Shown piece by piece: positions 30,261 through 38,502 of a DNA stretch of 41,700 nt. This stretch comes from an uncultured Clostridia bacterium. GTDB lineage: Bacteria > Bacillota > Clostridia > Christensenellales > Aristaeellaceae. A program made the position numbers and the translations under genes. Position 1 is the stretch's first letter; each line of letters opens with the position of its first letter. Where the stretch lies: NCBI GenBank assembly GCA_947624355.1, contig CANQKI010000008.1:1-41700 (forward strand), read 5' to 3'. Below the pieces are notes generated by a model. The model did not search any database and was not told where the DNA came from. It saw only the letters and a program-made list of their open reading frames with translations.

Positions 30261-31051
30261 TCAAAAGTTATTTCAGCGCCTTCCGCATGCGGTGGAAAAT
30301 GGAAACCCAGTACCGGGGCGCGGCCCTGGGGGGCATCCTGTGCCAAATTTTTTTCGGCCTGATCCTGGTAGCCCTCTACCGGGCCCTGTACGCGGGCAGG
30401 CCGCAAACGCTGCCCCTGAGTGCCGTGGTTTCCTATGTGTGGATTCAGCAGTGCTGCTTCCGCATTGTCACGTCCGCCGAAAGCGGCATTTTGGACAGCG
30501 TCATGACCGGGCAGATCGCGTATGAGCTGTGCCGCCCCCTGAATTTGTACGGCTATTATTTCGTGCGGGACATGGCCTACAAAATCGTGGGCTGCGGCAT
30601 GCGGGCCTTCCCCATGCTGGTTTTCGCCATTCTGCTGCCCGAGGGCTGGGGCATTTCGGCCCCGGCTTCCCTGCCGGGGTTTGTGCTCATGCTGCTGGCC
30701 CTGTTCCTGGGCCTCCTTTGCGCCTGCGCCCTGGACAATATCTGCATGGCCGCCACCATGAAAACCCTGGACAACCGGGGCGTTGCGTCCATGCTGAACC
30801 TGCTGGCCCTGTCCCTTTCGGGGAACATCCTGCCCCTGACGCTGTTCCCGGACAGCTGGCAAAAGGTCATCACCCTGCTTCCCTACGCCCAGATGCTGGA
30901 TGCCCCCATCCGCCTCTACACCGGGGAATGGGCGGTGGCGGCGGCGCCAAGGGTGCTGCTGGTCCAGGGGGTGTGGGCCGTGCTGCTCATCGCCTTCGGC
31001 GCGTTTCTGTGGCGGCAGAACCTACGGCGCGTGATCGTACAGGGGGGCTGA
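30257..31051 (+). CDS. ABC-2 type permease, first subunit
   Basis: This 264-residue membrane protein with about six hydrophobic segments starts MIKSYFSAFRMRWKMETQYRG, with ATG overlapping the ATPase stop. ESGILDSVMTGQIAYELCRPLNLYGYYFVRDMAYK is the hallmark of ABC-2 (DUF990) permeases, where the cytoplasmic GxIAYELxRP segment contacts the ATPase. The C-terminal WAVLLIAFGAFLWRQNLRRVIVQGG is the last helix. It works as a heterodimer with the next gene product. Confidence 0.88.
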   Translation: MIKSYFSAFRMRWKMETQYRGAALGGILCQIFFGLILVALYRALYAGRPQTLPLSAVVSYVWIQQCCFRIVTSAESGILDSVMTGQIAYELCRPLNLYGYYFVRDMAYKIVGCGMRAFPMLVFAILLPEGWGISAPASLPGFVLMLLALFLGLLCACALDNICMAATMKTLDNRGVASMLNLLALSLSGNILPLTLFPDSWQKVITLLPYAQMLDAPIRLYTGEWAVAAAPRVLLVQGVWAVLLIAFGAFLWRQNLRRVIVQGG

Positions 31052-31056
31052 AGAAA

Positions 31057-31854
31057 ATGGACACCATCCGGCTGTATTTCCGCTCCATGAAGATGCTGCT
31101 CAGAAGCCATTTGCAGTATCCCGCTTCCTTCATTCTGCAGCTTTGCTCCCAGGCCGTCATGCTGGGGGGCGAACTGCTGGCCGTGCTGCTGATTATCGAC
31201 AGGTTCGATTCCCTGAACCAGTGGTCGGGGGGCGATCTGCTCTTTTTCTTCGGGGTCATGAGCGTCACCTTTTACATCATGGAATGCTTCGCCCGGGGGG
31301 TCACTTCCTTCGGGCCCCTGGTGCAAAAGGGCACCCTGGATATCTTTCTTCTGCGGCCCCGGGGCGTGCTGACCCAGGTGATCTGTTACCAATTGGACCC
31401 CCGCCGCCTGACGGCCATTCTGGTGGGCGTGGCCGCCATGGTCATGGGCGGCAGACAGTCCAATGTCACCTGGACGGCCCTCAAAGCGCTGGCATTGGCG
31501 GAGGCCATCGTCTTCGGCGGGCTGGTGGTGCTGGGGCTCTTCTTTATCGAAGCCATGTTTTCCGTCCGCTCGGTCAAGTCCATCGAGGTGGTGAACGCCC
31601 TCACCTACGGGGGCCGGAGCGCCTGCCAGTACCCCATCGACATTTACCCCGAGCCCCTGAAAATCCTCTTTACCGCCGTGGCCCCCTTCGCCCTCACCAT
31701 CCACCTGCCCGTTTCCTATATTCTGGGCAAGAACCTGTTCGGCTGGCCGGATGCTGCGGCTTTCCTCTGCCCTCTGGCCGGCGGGGCGTTTTTCCTGATT
31801 ATGTATGTGCTGCTTCAGTTCGCCTTGCGGTATTACCGCTCCACGGGGAGTTGA
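31057..31854 (+). CDS. ABC-2 type permease, second subunit
   Basis: This 265-residue partner of the preceding permease starts five bases after its stop (MDTIRLYFRSMKMLLRSHLQYPASF). FGPLVQKGTLDIFLLRPRGVLTQV parallels the coupling segment of the first subunit. About six membrane segments are predicted. YGGRSACQYPIDIYPEPLKILFTAVAPFALTIHLP is a motif I recall from DUF990-type permeases. It completes the exporter. recO follows with four bases between. Confidence 0.88.
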   Translation: MDTIRLYFRSMKMLLRSHLQYPASFILQLCSQAVMLGGELLAVLLIIDRFDSLNQWSGGDLLFFFGVMSVTFYIMECFARGVTSFGPLVQKGTLDIFLLRPRGVLTQVICYQLDPRRLTAILVGVAAMVMGGRQSNVTWTALKALALAEAIVFGGLVVLGLFFIEAMFSVRSVKSIEVVNALTYGGRSACQYPIDIYPEPLKILFTAVAPFALTIHLPVSYILGKNLFGWPDAAAFLCPLAGGAFFLIMYVLLQFALRYYRSTGS

Positions 31855-31858
31855 TTTC

Positions 31859-32581
31859 ATGCCTTCCGTCACCACCCAGGCCATCGTCCTGCGCCGGGCC
31901 GATTACCGGGAAAACGACCGGATGCTCACCCTGCTGTCCCCCGGCATGGGCCGGATAGAAGCCCTGTGCCGGGGCTGCAAGCGGGTGGGCAGCCCGCTGC
32001 TTTCCGCCAGCGAATTTTTCGCCATGGGGGAATATGTGTTCTACGCCGGCAAGGGCCGCATGACCGTTACCTCCTGTAACCTGACCGAGACCTTTTATCC
32101 CCTCCGGGACGATTACGAGCGGCTGAAATACGCCACCTACATCCTGGCCGTGGCCGAGGCCGCCGCCCAGCCCGGGGAGCGGGCGGTGGAGCTCTTTACG
32201 CTGCTGGCAAGGTCTCTCGGCCGCCTGGCCTATGGACAGCGGGACAAGGGGGCCGTCACGGCGGCGTTCCTTCTGCACTTCGCCTCAATCAGCGGCTATC
32301 GCCCCCGGCTTCATCACTGCGTCCGCTGCGGGCGGGAAATGGCGGACGACGAAATCTACTGGTTCGACGGGCAAAACGGCGGCCTCCTCTGCGCCGCCTG
32401 CCATGAGGCCCTGGGGTACGCCCAGCCCATAACGGCCGCCCAGGTGCGCTGGATGCGGGACGTGCTTTCCGTGGGCATCGACAAAACCTCCCTGCCGGAC
32501 CATGACGCCCCCGACCCCCTCCTTTGCGGGTACGTGGGCCAGCGGCTGGAAAAACCCGTGCCCGTCAAGGGGCTTTTCTGA
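31859..32581 (+). CDS. recO: DNA repair protein RecO
   Basis: This 240-residue recombination mediator loads RecA with RecR. The N-terminal OB fold (MPSVTTQAIVLRRADYRENDRMLTLLSP ... GRIEALCRGCKR) is typical. The central helices are followed by a zinc site, CVRCGREM ... LLCAACHE. The length is normal. GGGGAG lies before the ATG. It seems co-transcribed with the exporter genes, to which it has no known link, and is followed by a strong terminator. Confidence 0.95.
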   Translation: MPSVTTQAIVLRRADYRENDRMLTLLSPGMGRIEALCRGCKRVGSPLLSASEFFAMGEYVFYAGKGRMTVTSCNLTETFYPLRDDYERLKYATYILAVAEAAAQPGERAVELFTLLARSLGRLAYGQRDKGAVTAAFLLHFASISGYRPRLHHCVRCGREMADDEIYWFDGQNGGLLCAACHEALGYAQPITAAQVRWMRDVLSVGIDKTSLPDHDAPDPLLCGYVGQRLEKPVPVKGLF

Positions 32582-32588
32582 ATCGGTC

Positions 32589-32620
32589 AAAAAACTTCCG
32601 GATATTGCAGGAAGTTTTTT
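32589..32620 (+). terminator. Terminator after recO
   Basis: AAAAAACTTCC (32589-32599) pairs perfectly with GGAAGTTTTTT (32610-32620). It can act in both directions. Confidence 0.88.
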
Positions 32621-32661
32621 CATTTCATCAAAAAAATATTCGGAAAACCCGTCCGCGCCCC

Positions 32662-32690
32662 TTTTCAAGCAGAGGAAGAACTGTTATAAT
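32662..32690 (+). promoter_or_regulatory. Extended -10 promoter of the nucleoside ABC importer
   Basis: TTTTCA (32662-32667), 17 bases, TATAAT (32685-32690), with an extended TG at 32682-32683. The predicted start is about 32697. Confidence 0.65.
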
Positions 32691-32698
32691 ACAAATGG

Positions 32699-32712
32699 AA
32701 CGCAAAAGCGTT
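32699..32712 (+). promoter_or_regulatory. Short hairpin at the predicted 5' end of the importer mRNA
   Basis: AACGC, loop AAAA, GCGTT: five perfect pairs starting within a few bases of the predicted transcript start. This arrangement resembles the hairpin at 1852-1874. Confidence 0.4.
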
Positions 32713-32739
32713 TACAACGCGAGAGGAGACCTGATTCCC

Positions 32740-33903
32740 ATGAAAAAGCTGATTTCCCTCCTGCTGGCCGCCTGCATGCTGCTGGGCCTTGTGTCCGCGG
32801 CTTCCGCCGAAAACACGGAATGGAAAGTGGCCATGATCACCGACTACGGCGACATTACCGACCAGTCCTTCAACCAGACCACCTATGAGGCCGCCAAGGC
32901 CTTCTGCGAAGCCAACAACATTCCCTTCACCTACTTTAAGCCCACCGGCGACAGCACCGCCGAGCGCGTGGCCATGGTGGACGCCGCGGTGGACGGGGGC
33001 TACAACGTTCTGGTGATGCCCGGCTATGCCTTCGGCGGCACCATCGTGGAAACCTCCGAGCTGTACCCCGACGTGAAGTTCATCGCCCTGGACGTGGGCG
33101 CGGGCGACATCCTGGAGGCCGCCCTGGGCGCTTCCTACGACTATAACCCCGATAACTGGACCGTGACCGATCATTACTATGCCGACAACGTGTTCAGCGC
33201 CGTGTATCAGGAAGAGCTGTGCGGCTACATGGCCGGCTATGCGGCCGTGAAGCTGGGCTACCGTCACCTGGGCTTCCTGGGCGGCATGGCCGTGCCCGCC
33301 GTGATCCGCTACGGCTACGGCTTCGTACAGGGCGCGGACGCCGCGGCTGTGGAGCTGGATGTCGCCAATGATGTGACCGTTGAATACGTATACGGCAACC
33401 AGTTCTACGGCGACGCCGACATCACCGCCTACATGGACAACTGGTATCAGACCCTGGGTGTGGAAGTGGTGTTCGCCTGCGGCGGCGCCATCTATTCCTC
33501 CGCTGCCGAAGCGGCCGTGAAGGTAGAGAACGGCAAGGTCATCGGCGTGGACGTGGACCAGGCCGCCCTCATCGACGGCGCGTATAAGGAAGGCCTCACC
33601 GTGACCTCCGCCATGAAGGGCCTGGGCGCCACGGTGGACACCCTGCTCACCGCCACCTGCATCGAAGGCATCTTTGACGAGAGCTATGCCGGCAAGATCG
33701 AGACCCTGGGCCTGGTGACCGGCGACGATCCCGCCGCCAACTATGTGCAGCTGGGCACCACCCAGTGGAGCGATTCCTTTACCGAGGATGATTACAAGGC
33801 GCTGGTGAAGGCCATGTTCGACGGCACCGTCACCGTGTCCAACGCCACGGACGCCGCTCCCGCCACCACCATCACCCTCAACGAATACGGCAACGTGAAG
33901 TAA
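32740..33903 (+). CDS. BMP-family nucleoside-binding protein of an ABC importer
   Basis: This 387-residue secreted binding protein starts MKKLISLLLAACMLLGLVSA with cleavage likely after SAASA. VAMITDYGDITDQSFNQTTYEAA is the BMP/Med opening, FIALDVGAGD the next strand, and the C-terminal half (VVFACGGAIYSSAAEAA, VIGVDVDQ) is typical of purine-nucleoside binders such as PnrA and BmpA. The LAAC near residue 9 is too close to the N-terminus for a normal lipobox, so the protein may not be lipid-anchored, which is unusual for this family in Gram-positives. AGAGGAG lies before the ATG. Two hairpins separate it from the ATPase gene and should raise its level over the membrane parts. Confidence 0.93.
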   Translation: MKKLISLLLAACMLLGLVSAASAENTEWKVAMITDYGDITDQSFNQTTYEAAKAFCEANNIPFTYFKPTGDSTAERVAMVDAAVDGGYNVLVMPGYAFGGTIVETSELYPDVKFIALDVGAGDILEAALGASYDYNPDNWTVTDHYYADNVFSAVYQEELCGYMAGYAAVKLGYRHLGFLGGMAVPAVIRYGYGFVQGADAAAVELDVANDVTVEYVYGNQFYGDADITAYMDNWYQTLGVEVVFACGGAIYSSAAEAAVKVENGKVIGVDVDQAALIDGAYKEGLTVTSAMKGLGATVDTLLTATCIEGIFDESYAGKIETLGLVTGDDPAANYVQLGTTQWSDSFTEDDYKALVKAMFDGTVTVSNATDAAPATTITLNEYGNVK

Positions 33904-33912
33904 TTTTCCCGT

Positions 33913-34009
33913 CCCGGGGATGGATACGCTTCGATGCGTTTCCTCCCCGGGCTTTTGACAAAAGCCCCTCGTTCCATCGCCTTGGGTGAAACGGGGGTTT
34001 TTGTCAAAA
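33913..34009 (+). promoter_or_regulatory. Intercistronic hairpin pair, probable partial terminator or mRNA stabiliser
   Basis: Stem 1: CCCGGGGA (33913-33920) with TCCCCGGG (33944-33951), with an inner ACGC/GCGT helix. Stem 2: TTTTGACAAAAGCCCC (33953-33968) pairs with GGGGGTTTTTGTCAAAA (33993-34009), interrupted once. The U-run inside stem 2's 3' arm could stop some polymerases. Such structures commonly keep a binding-protein mRNA more abundant than downstream transporter genes. Confidence 0.65.
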
Positions 34010-34080
34010 TCCGGCGAGGCGATCGCCGGAGCGGGCGCTTTGTTTCCACATTTAACGCCGTCGCATGGGAGGTATGCCCC

Positions 34081-35610
34081 TTGGAAAATCCTTACGCCAT
34101 TGAAATGCTGAACATCACCAAGCGCTTTCCCGGCATCGTCGCAAACGACAATATTACCCTTCAGCTCCGCAAGGGCGAAATCCACGCCCTGCTTGGGGAA
34201 AACGGCGCGGGCAAATCCACGCTGATGAGCGTGCTGTTCGGCCTGTACCAGCCCGAGGAGGGCGTCATCAAAAAAGACGGGAAAGAGGTTTCCATCAAAA
34301 ACCCCAACGACGCCACCGCCCTGGGCATCGGCATGGTGCACCAGCACTTTAAGCTGGTGGAGTGCTTCACCGTGCTGGACAACATCATTCTGGGCATGGA
34401 ACCCACGAAAAACGGCTTCCTGCAGAAGGCCGAGGCCCGGAAAAAGATCGTCGCCCTGTCCGAGCGCTACGGCCTCCACGTAGACCCGGACGCCCGCATT
34501 GAGGACGTGACGGTGGGCATGCAGCAGCGCACGGAAATCCTGAAAATGCTCTACCGGGACAACGAAATCCTCATTTTTGACGAGCCCACCGCCGTGCTCA
34601 CCCCCCAGGAAATCGACGAATTGATGCAGATCATGCGCAACCTGGCGGCGGAGGGCAAATCCATCCTGTTCATTTCCCATAAGCTGGCCGAAATCATGGC
34701 CGTGGCCGACCGCTGCACCGTGCTGCGCAAGGGCAAATACATCGGCACCGTGGATACGAAGGACACCACCGTGGAGGCCCTCTCCGCCATGATGGTGGGG
34801 CGGGACGTGAAATTCCATGTGGATAAGGAGGACAAGACTCCCGGCGACGTGATCCTTAAAATCGAGAACATGACCGTGGCCTCCCGGATGCACCATAACA
34901 ACGCGGTCAAAAACGTGTCGTTGGAGGTGCGGGCCGGGGAAATCGTGTGCATCGCGGGCATCGACGGCAACGGGCAGACCGAGTTCGTATACGGCCTGGC
35001 GGGGCTGGAGCCCCTGGTGAGCGGCAAAATCACCCTGTGCGGCAAGGATATCACAAAGGCCTCCATCCGCAGCCGTTCCGTATCCGGCATCAGCCACATT
35101 CCGGAGGACCGGCACAAGCACGGCCTGGTGCTGGATTACACGCTGGAAGACAATATTGTGCTGCAGCGCTATTTTGAACCGGAATTTACGAAGGCCGGGT
35201 TCCTGCGGCGGAAAAACATCCGCAGCTATGCCGAAAAGCTCATCGACCAGTACGACGTCCGCTCGGGCCAGGGGCCCGTCACCGTGGCCCGCAGCATGTC
35301 GGGCGGCAACCAGCAAAAGGCCATCGTGGCCCGGGAAATCGACCGGGATCCCCAATTGCTCATCGCCGTGCAGCCCACCCGGGGCCTGGACGTGGGCGCC
35401 ATTGAGTACATCCACCGGCAGATCGTGGCCCAGCGGGACGCGGGCAAGGCGGTGCTGCTGGTGTCCCTGGAAATGGACGAGGTGATGGACGTGTCCGACC
35501 GGATCCTGGTCATGTACGAGGGCGAGATCGTGGGCGAACTGGACCCCAGGACCGCCACCGCCGAAGAAATGGGCCTGTACATGGCAGGCGCCAAGAGAAA
35601 GGAGCAATAA
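34081..35610 (+). CDS. Nucleoside ABC importer ATP-binding protein (double ATPase)
   Basis: This 509-residue protein is of the sugar/nucleoside (NupO/RbsA-like) class with two ATPase halves. Half 1: GENGAGKST, VTVGMQQRTEILKML, ILIFDEPTAVLTP, FISHK. Half 2 is degenerate: GIDGNGQTE as Walker A, SMSGGNQQKAIVAREI as signature, IAVQPTRGLDVGA. This pattern is normal for the family. It starts at TTG 34081, eight bases after GGGAGG (MENPYAIEMLNITKRFPGIVAND). It energises import through the two permeases that follow, the first three bases downstream. Confidence 0.93.
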   Translation: MENPYAIEMLNITKRFPGIVANDNITLQLRKGEIHALLGENGAGKSTLMSVLFGLYQPEEGVIKKDGKEVSIKNPNDATALGIGMVHQHFKLVECFTVLDNIILGMEPTKNGFLQKAEARKKIVALSERYGLHVDPDARIEDVTVGMQQRTEILKMLYRDNEILIFDEPTAVLTPQEIDELMQIMRNLAAEGKSILFISHKLAEIMAVADRCTVLRKGKYIGTVDTKDTTVEALSAMMVGRDVKFHVDKEDKTPGDVILKIENMTVASRMHHNNAVKNVSLEVRAGEIVCIAGIDGNGQTEFVYGLAGLEPLVSGKITLCGKDITKASIRSRSVSGISHIPEDRHKHGLVLDYTLEDNIVLQRYFEPEFTKAGFLRRKNIRSYAEKLIDQYDVRSGQGPVTVARSMSGGNQQKAIVAREIDRDPQLLIAVQPTRGLDVGAIEYIHRQIVAQRDAGKAVLLVSLEMDEVMDVSDRILVMYEGEIVGELDPRTATAEEMGLYMAGAKRKEQ

Positions 35611-35613
35611 GCC

Positions 35614-36729
35614 ATGGAAAAGAAACGCGCTTCTCTCCTTCGCAATCCCGGCGTGCAGACCCTGCTGTCTTCCCTGCTGTGCATTCTGCTGGGCCTGGTG
35701 ATCGGCTATATCGCGCTGCTCATCATCAATCCCGCCGGGGCCTGGGGCGCCATTACGGCCATCGTCAAGAATTTCTGGAATTACGGCCGCACAAATCTGC
35801 AATTGCGCTATCTTGGCAATACCCTGGTCAAGACCGCACCGCTGCTCATGTGCAGCCTGTCCGTGCTGTTTGCCTATAAGGTGGGCCTGTTCAATATCGG
35901 CGCGGCGGGGCAGTATGTGGCCGGGGCGGGGGCTGCGCTGTACTTCGCCCTGGCCCTGAAAATGCCCTGGTGGGTATGCATGATCGCGGCCATCCTGGCG
36001 GGTGCGGTGCTCGGGTGCATTTCGGGGGCCCTCAAATCCTTCTGCAACGTGAACGAGGTCATTTCCTGCATCATGCTCAACTGGATCGCCCTCTACACCG
36101 TCAACAGCCTGCTCAATCCCGTCAAGAACCCCACCAGCCCCTACACCATGGGCCTGACCAGCGTCAATCCCGAAGCGGTCATGCCGTCCCTTGGCATTGA
36201 AAAGCTCTTTACCAATAACCGCTATACCACCCTGGCCATTCCCCTGGCCATTGTGATAGCGGTGCTCATCTGGGTGCTGCTGAGCAAGACAAAGCTGGGC
36301 TACGAACTCAAGGCCACCGGCCTCAACAAGCACGCGGCCAAGTATGCCGGCATGCGGGAAAAGACCAATATCATCCTCACCATGGCCATCGCCGGCGGCC
36401 TGGCCGGCCTGGGGGCGGCCATGATGTACCTGACCGGGTTCGAGGAATGGTCGGTCACCCAGTCCTCCGTGCCCGCCATGGGCTTTAACGGCATTGCCGC
36501 CGCTTTCCTGGGCGGGCTGCACCCCATCGGCGCGATCTTCTCCTCCTTCTTCATCCAGCACATCACCAACGGCGGCGGTTACGTGGATATGACCATGTAT
36601 TCCTCCGATATTTCCGATTTCATTTCCTCCATGATTATCTACCTGTGCGGCTTCGTGCTGTTCTTCCGGCAGTTCATGAGCAGCCGTCTGGCCCGCCGGG
36701 ACGAAGCGCGGAAAGGGGGCAAACAATAA
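35614..36729 (+). CDS. Nucleoside ABC importer permease, NupP-like
   Basis: This 371-residue membrane protein with about eight to ten helices starts MEKKRASLLRNPGVQTLLSS. NTLVKTAPLLMCSLSVLFAYKVGLFNIGAAGQ is the BPD-transporter-2 core, and GFNGIAAAFLGGLHPIGAIFSSFFIQHI the coupling region near the C-terminus. It makes the pore with the next subunit. AAAGGAG precedes the ATG. The TAA and next ATG share one base (TAATG), so the two permeases are translationally coupled. Confidence 0.93.
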   Translation: MEKKRASLLRNPGVQTLLSSLLCILLGLVIGYIALLIINPAGAWGAITAIVKNFWNYGRTNLQLRYLGNTLVKTAPLLMCSLSVLFAYKVGLFNIGAAGQYVAGAGAALYFALALKMPWWVCMIAAILAGAVLGCISGALKSFCNVNEVISCIMLNWIALYTVNSLLNPVKNPTSPYTMGLTSVNPEAVMPSLGIEKLFTNNRYTTLAIPLAIVIAVLIWVLLSKTKLGYELKATGLNKHAAKYAGMREKTNIILTMAIAGGLAGLGAAMMYLTGFEEWSVTQSSVPAMGFNGIAAAFLGGLHPIGAIFSSFFIQHITNGGGYVDMTMYSSDISDFISSMIIYLCGFVLFFRQFMSSRLARRDEARKGGKQ

Positions 36730-37670
36730 TGCTGCTGCTCATTCAATATACGCTGATTTTCGCGTCCGTGCTGCTGCTGGTGGCCCTGGGCGGGTGCTTT
36801 TCGGAGCATTCCGGCGTCATCAATATCGGCCTGGAGGGCATTATGGTGTTCGGCGCCCTGGGCGGCGCGCTGATGATGAAATACCTGCCCGCCGACGCGC
36901 CCGCCGCCGTGATTATCCTGCTCTCCATCGGGGCGGCCATGCTGGTGGGAATTATCTATTCCCTGCTGCTGGCCGTGGCCGCCATTAACTTCAAGGCGGA
37001 TCAGACATTGGTCGGCACCGCCATGAACCTGCTGGGCGTCGCCGCCGCCACCGTGTTCGTCAAGGCCATCAACACCGCCGAAAATCCCAACAACGTGTCC
37101 TCCACCATTCAGTACATCAACGCGAAAAAGGCGTTCCTCGTCAATATCGGCGGGTTTGAATTCAACTGGTTTATGGCCCTGGCCGTGGCGCTGCTGCTCC
37201 TTTCCTGGGTGCTGCTCTACAAGACCCGGTTCGGCCTGCGCCTCCAGGCCTGCGGCGAGCATCCCCAGGCCGCCGATTCCGTGGGCATCAACGTATATAA
37301 AATGCGGTACGCCGGAGTCATGCTCTCCGGGCTCCTGGGCGGCGTGGGCGGCCTGGTGTACATCACCGCGGGCGTGAGCGAATGGAAATTCGAAAACGGC
37401 GTGGCCGGTTTCGGGTTCCTGGCCCTGGCCGTCATGATCTTCGGCCAGTGGAAGCCCTTCCGCATCGCCCTGGCCGCGCTGCTCTTCGGCCTGTTCCGCG
37501 CCCTGAGCAACGTGTATACCGGCTTTGATTTTCTGGCTTCCCTCAACCTGCCCAGCACCGTCTACAATATGCTGCCCTATATCATTTCCCTGATCGTTCT
37601 GGCCCTGACCAGCCAGAAATCCGCCGCCCCCAAGGCCGAGGGCATTCCCTACGACAAGGGCTCCAGGTAG
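36729..37670 (+). CDS. Nucleoside ABC importer permease, NupQ-like
   Basis: This 313-residue second permease starts MLLLIQYTLIFASVLLLVALGGCFSEHSGVINIGLEGIM, where SGVINIGLEGIM is the conserved opening of this subunit. FGLRLQACGEHPQAADSVGINVYKMRYAGVMLSGLLGGVGG is the cytoplasmic coupling segment. About eight helices are predicted. It completes a four-gene importer (binding protein, ATPase, two permeases) for nucleosides or related compounds. Repeat copy 4 begins eight bases after its stop. Confidence 0.93.
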   Translation: MLLLIQYTLIFASVLLLVALGGCFSEHSGVINIGLEGIMVFGALGGALMMKYLPADAPAAVIILLSIGAAMLVGIIYSLLLAVAAINFKADQTLVGTAMNLLGVAAATVFVKAINTAENPNNVSSTIQYINAKKAFLVNIGGFEFNWFMALAVALLLLSWVLLYKTRFGLRLQACGEHPQAADSVGINVYKMRYAGVMLSGLLGGVGGLVYITAGVSEWKFENGVAGFGFLALAVMIFGQWKPFRIALAALLFGLFRALSNVYTGFDFLASLNLPSTVYNMLPYIISLIVLALTSQKSAAPKAEGIPYDKGSR

Positions 37671-37678
37671 GGACCTTT

Positions 37679-38380
37679 GGGGGCCTCTTCGGCCCCCAAA
37701 CCCCTGAACCAGGGGATTGAATCCCCTGGACCCGCATTTGCGGAACGGGGTTAGCAATTGCTTCCAAGTTGTGTGCCGCTGTTACATTTTGCACGCGATA
37801 GCAAAACGGTCCCAGGGCAACCAGAAAAGCCGGGAAAACCGCCGGGGAAAAGCAAGCTTTTCCCGATCGGTTGTTCCCGGCTTTTCCCCGGATACGCAAG
37901 CGTATCCGGGCTGGCGGCGTTCCGCCGCCGTGCCCTGGGCCTGCGCGGGTGGTTCTTCGTTTCGTTCGTATTGTGCGGCTTAATCGCCACCATGTTTTGC
38001 ATGCGGCGAGCCGCTTGACAAGCGTCGTGTGTCGGAATAACGAAACGCCTTGCAAGCGCAGCGGGCGGCAAGTCCCGCTTTGCAACAACGTTTTGCGCAC
38101 AGCGAGATACTTTTTCGTTATCCGTTCGCCGGGGCAAGGCGGCCTTTGGCCGCCGCCCGGAGGGCTTGCCCTCCGGAGAAAGACAAAATGCCCGATCCGC
38201 AGGGCGTGCTTGCACGCATCTCGGTCGGGCTTTTGGATTTCGTGCTGCCCCGGCGTCTCCTTGTGATGCCCTCAAGCAGCAGCGGCACACTGTTTGATTT
38301 ACACGTCCACTCTGTTCCGCAGCCGCGGGTCCAGGGGATTCAATCCCCTGGTTCAGGGGTCCGGGGCCGAAGAGGCCCCC
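37679..38380. repeat. Composite hairpin element, copy 4 (module order B-C-D)
   Basis: Inverted ends of about 75 bases: GGGGGCC-TCTTC-GGCCCCC (37679-37697) and its complement at 38363-38380, each followed inward by ACCCCTGAACCAGGGGATTG, then CCCCTGGACCCGC and GCGGAAC. Module B (about 37805-37950) shares some 58 consecutive identical bases with copy 2 (from 37828 and 20011). Module C (about 37990-38120) has a partial and a full unit of the 96-base repeat, and D spans about 38126-38262. It starts eight bases after the stop of the permease gene. It has no transposase or credible ORF. Confidence 0.9.
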
Positions 38381-38448
38381 GCTCGACCCTTTGACGGATT
38401 TTTGCAGCATTATTTTTGAGCGCACCGGTGGAAAAAATGCCCGGCAGC

Positions 38449-38457
38449 TGGTATAAT
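38449..38457 (+). promoter_or_regulatory. Extended -10 promoter of the pyrophosphatase gene
   Basis: TGG-TATAAT (38449-38457) with a poor -35 (TGGAAA at 38429-38434, 17-base spacer). It lies about 70 bases beyond repeat copy 4. Confidence 0.55.
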
Positions 38458-38502
38458 AGCCATGCGCGGCGAAGGCCGCGGAAAAAATCGGGAGATGATG
38501 AA

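Noticed and set aside
32665-36726. A 1353-codon open frame on the minus strand across the nucleoside importer genes
   Set aside because: It is antisense to four intact conserved genes, is extremely rich in His and Gly, has no ribosome-binding site, and arises from codon bias in GC-rich DNA.
14237-38380. CRISPR array or rRNA/tRNA remnants as explanation for the repeats
   Set aside because: There is no short direct repeat-spacer pattern and no tRNA or rRNA signature. The copies are dispersed and end in inverted repeats.
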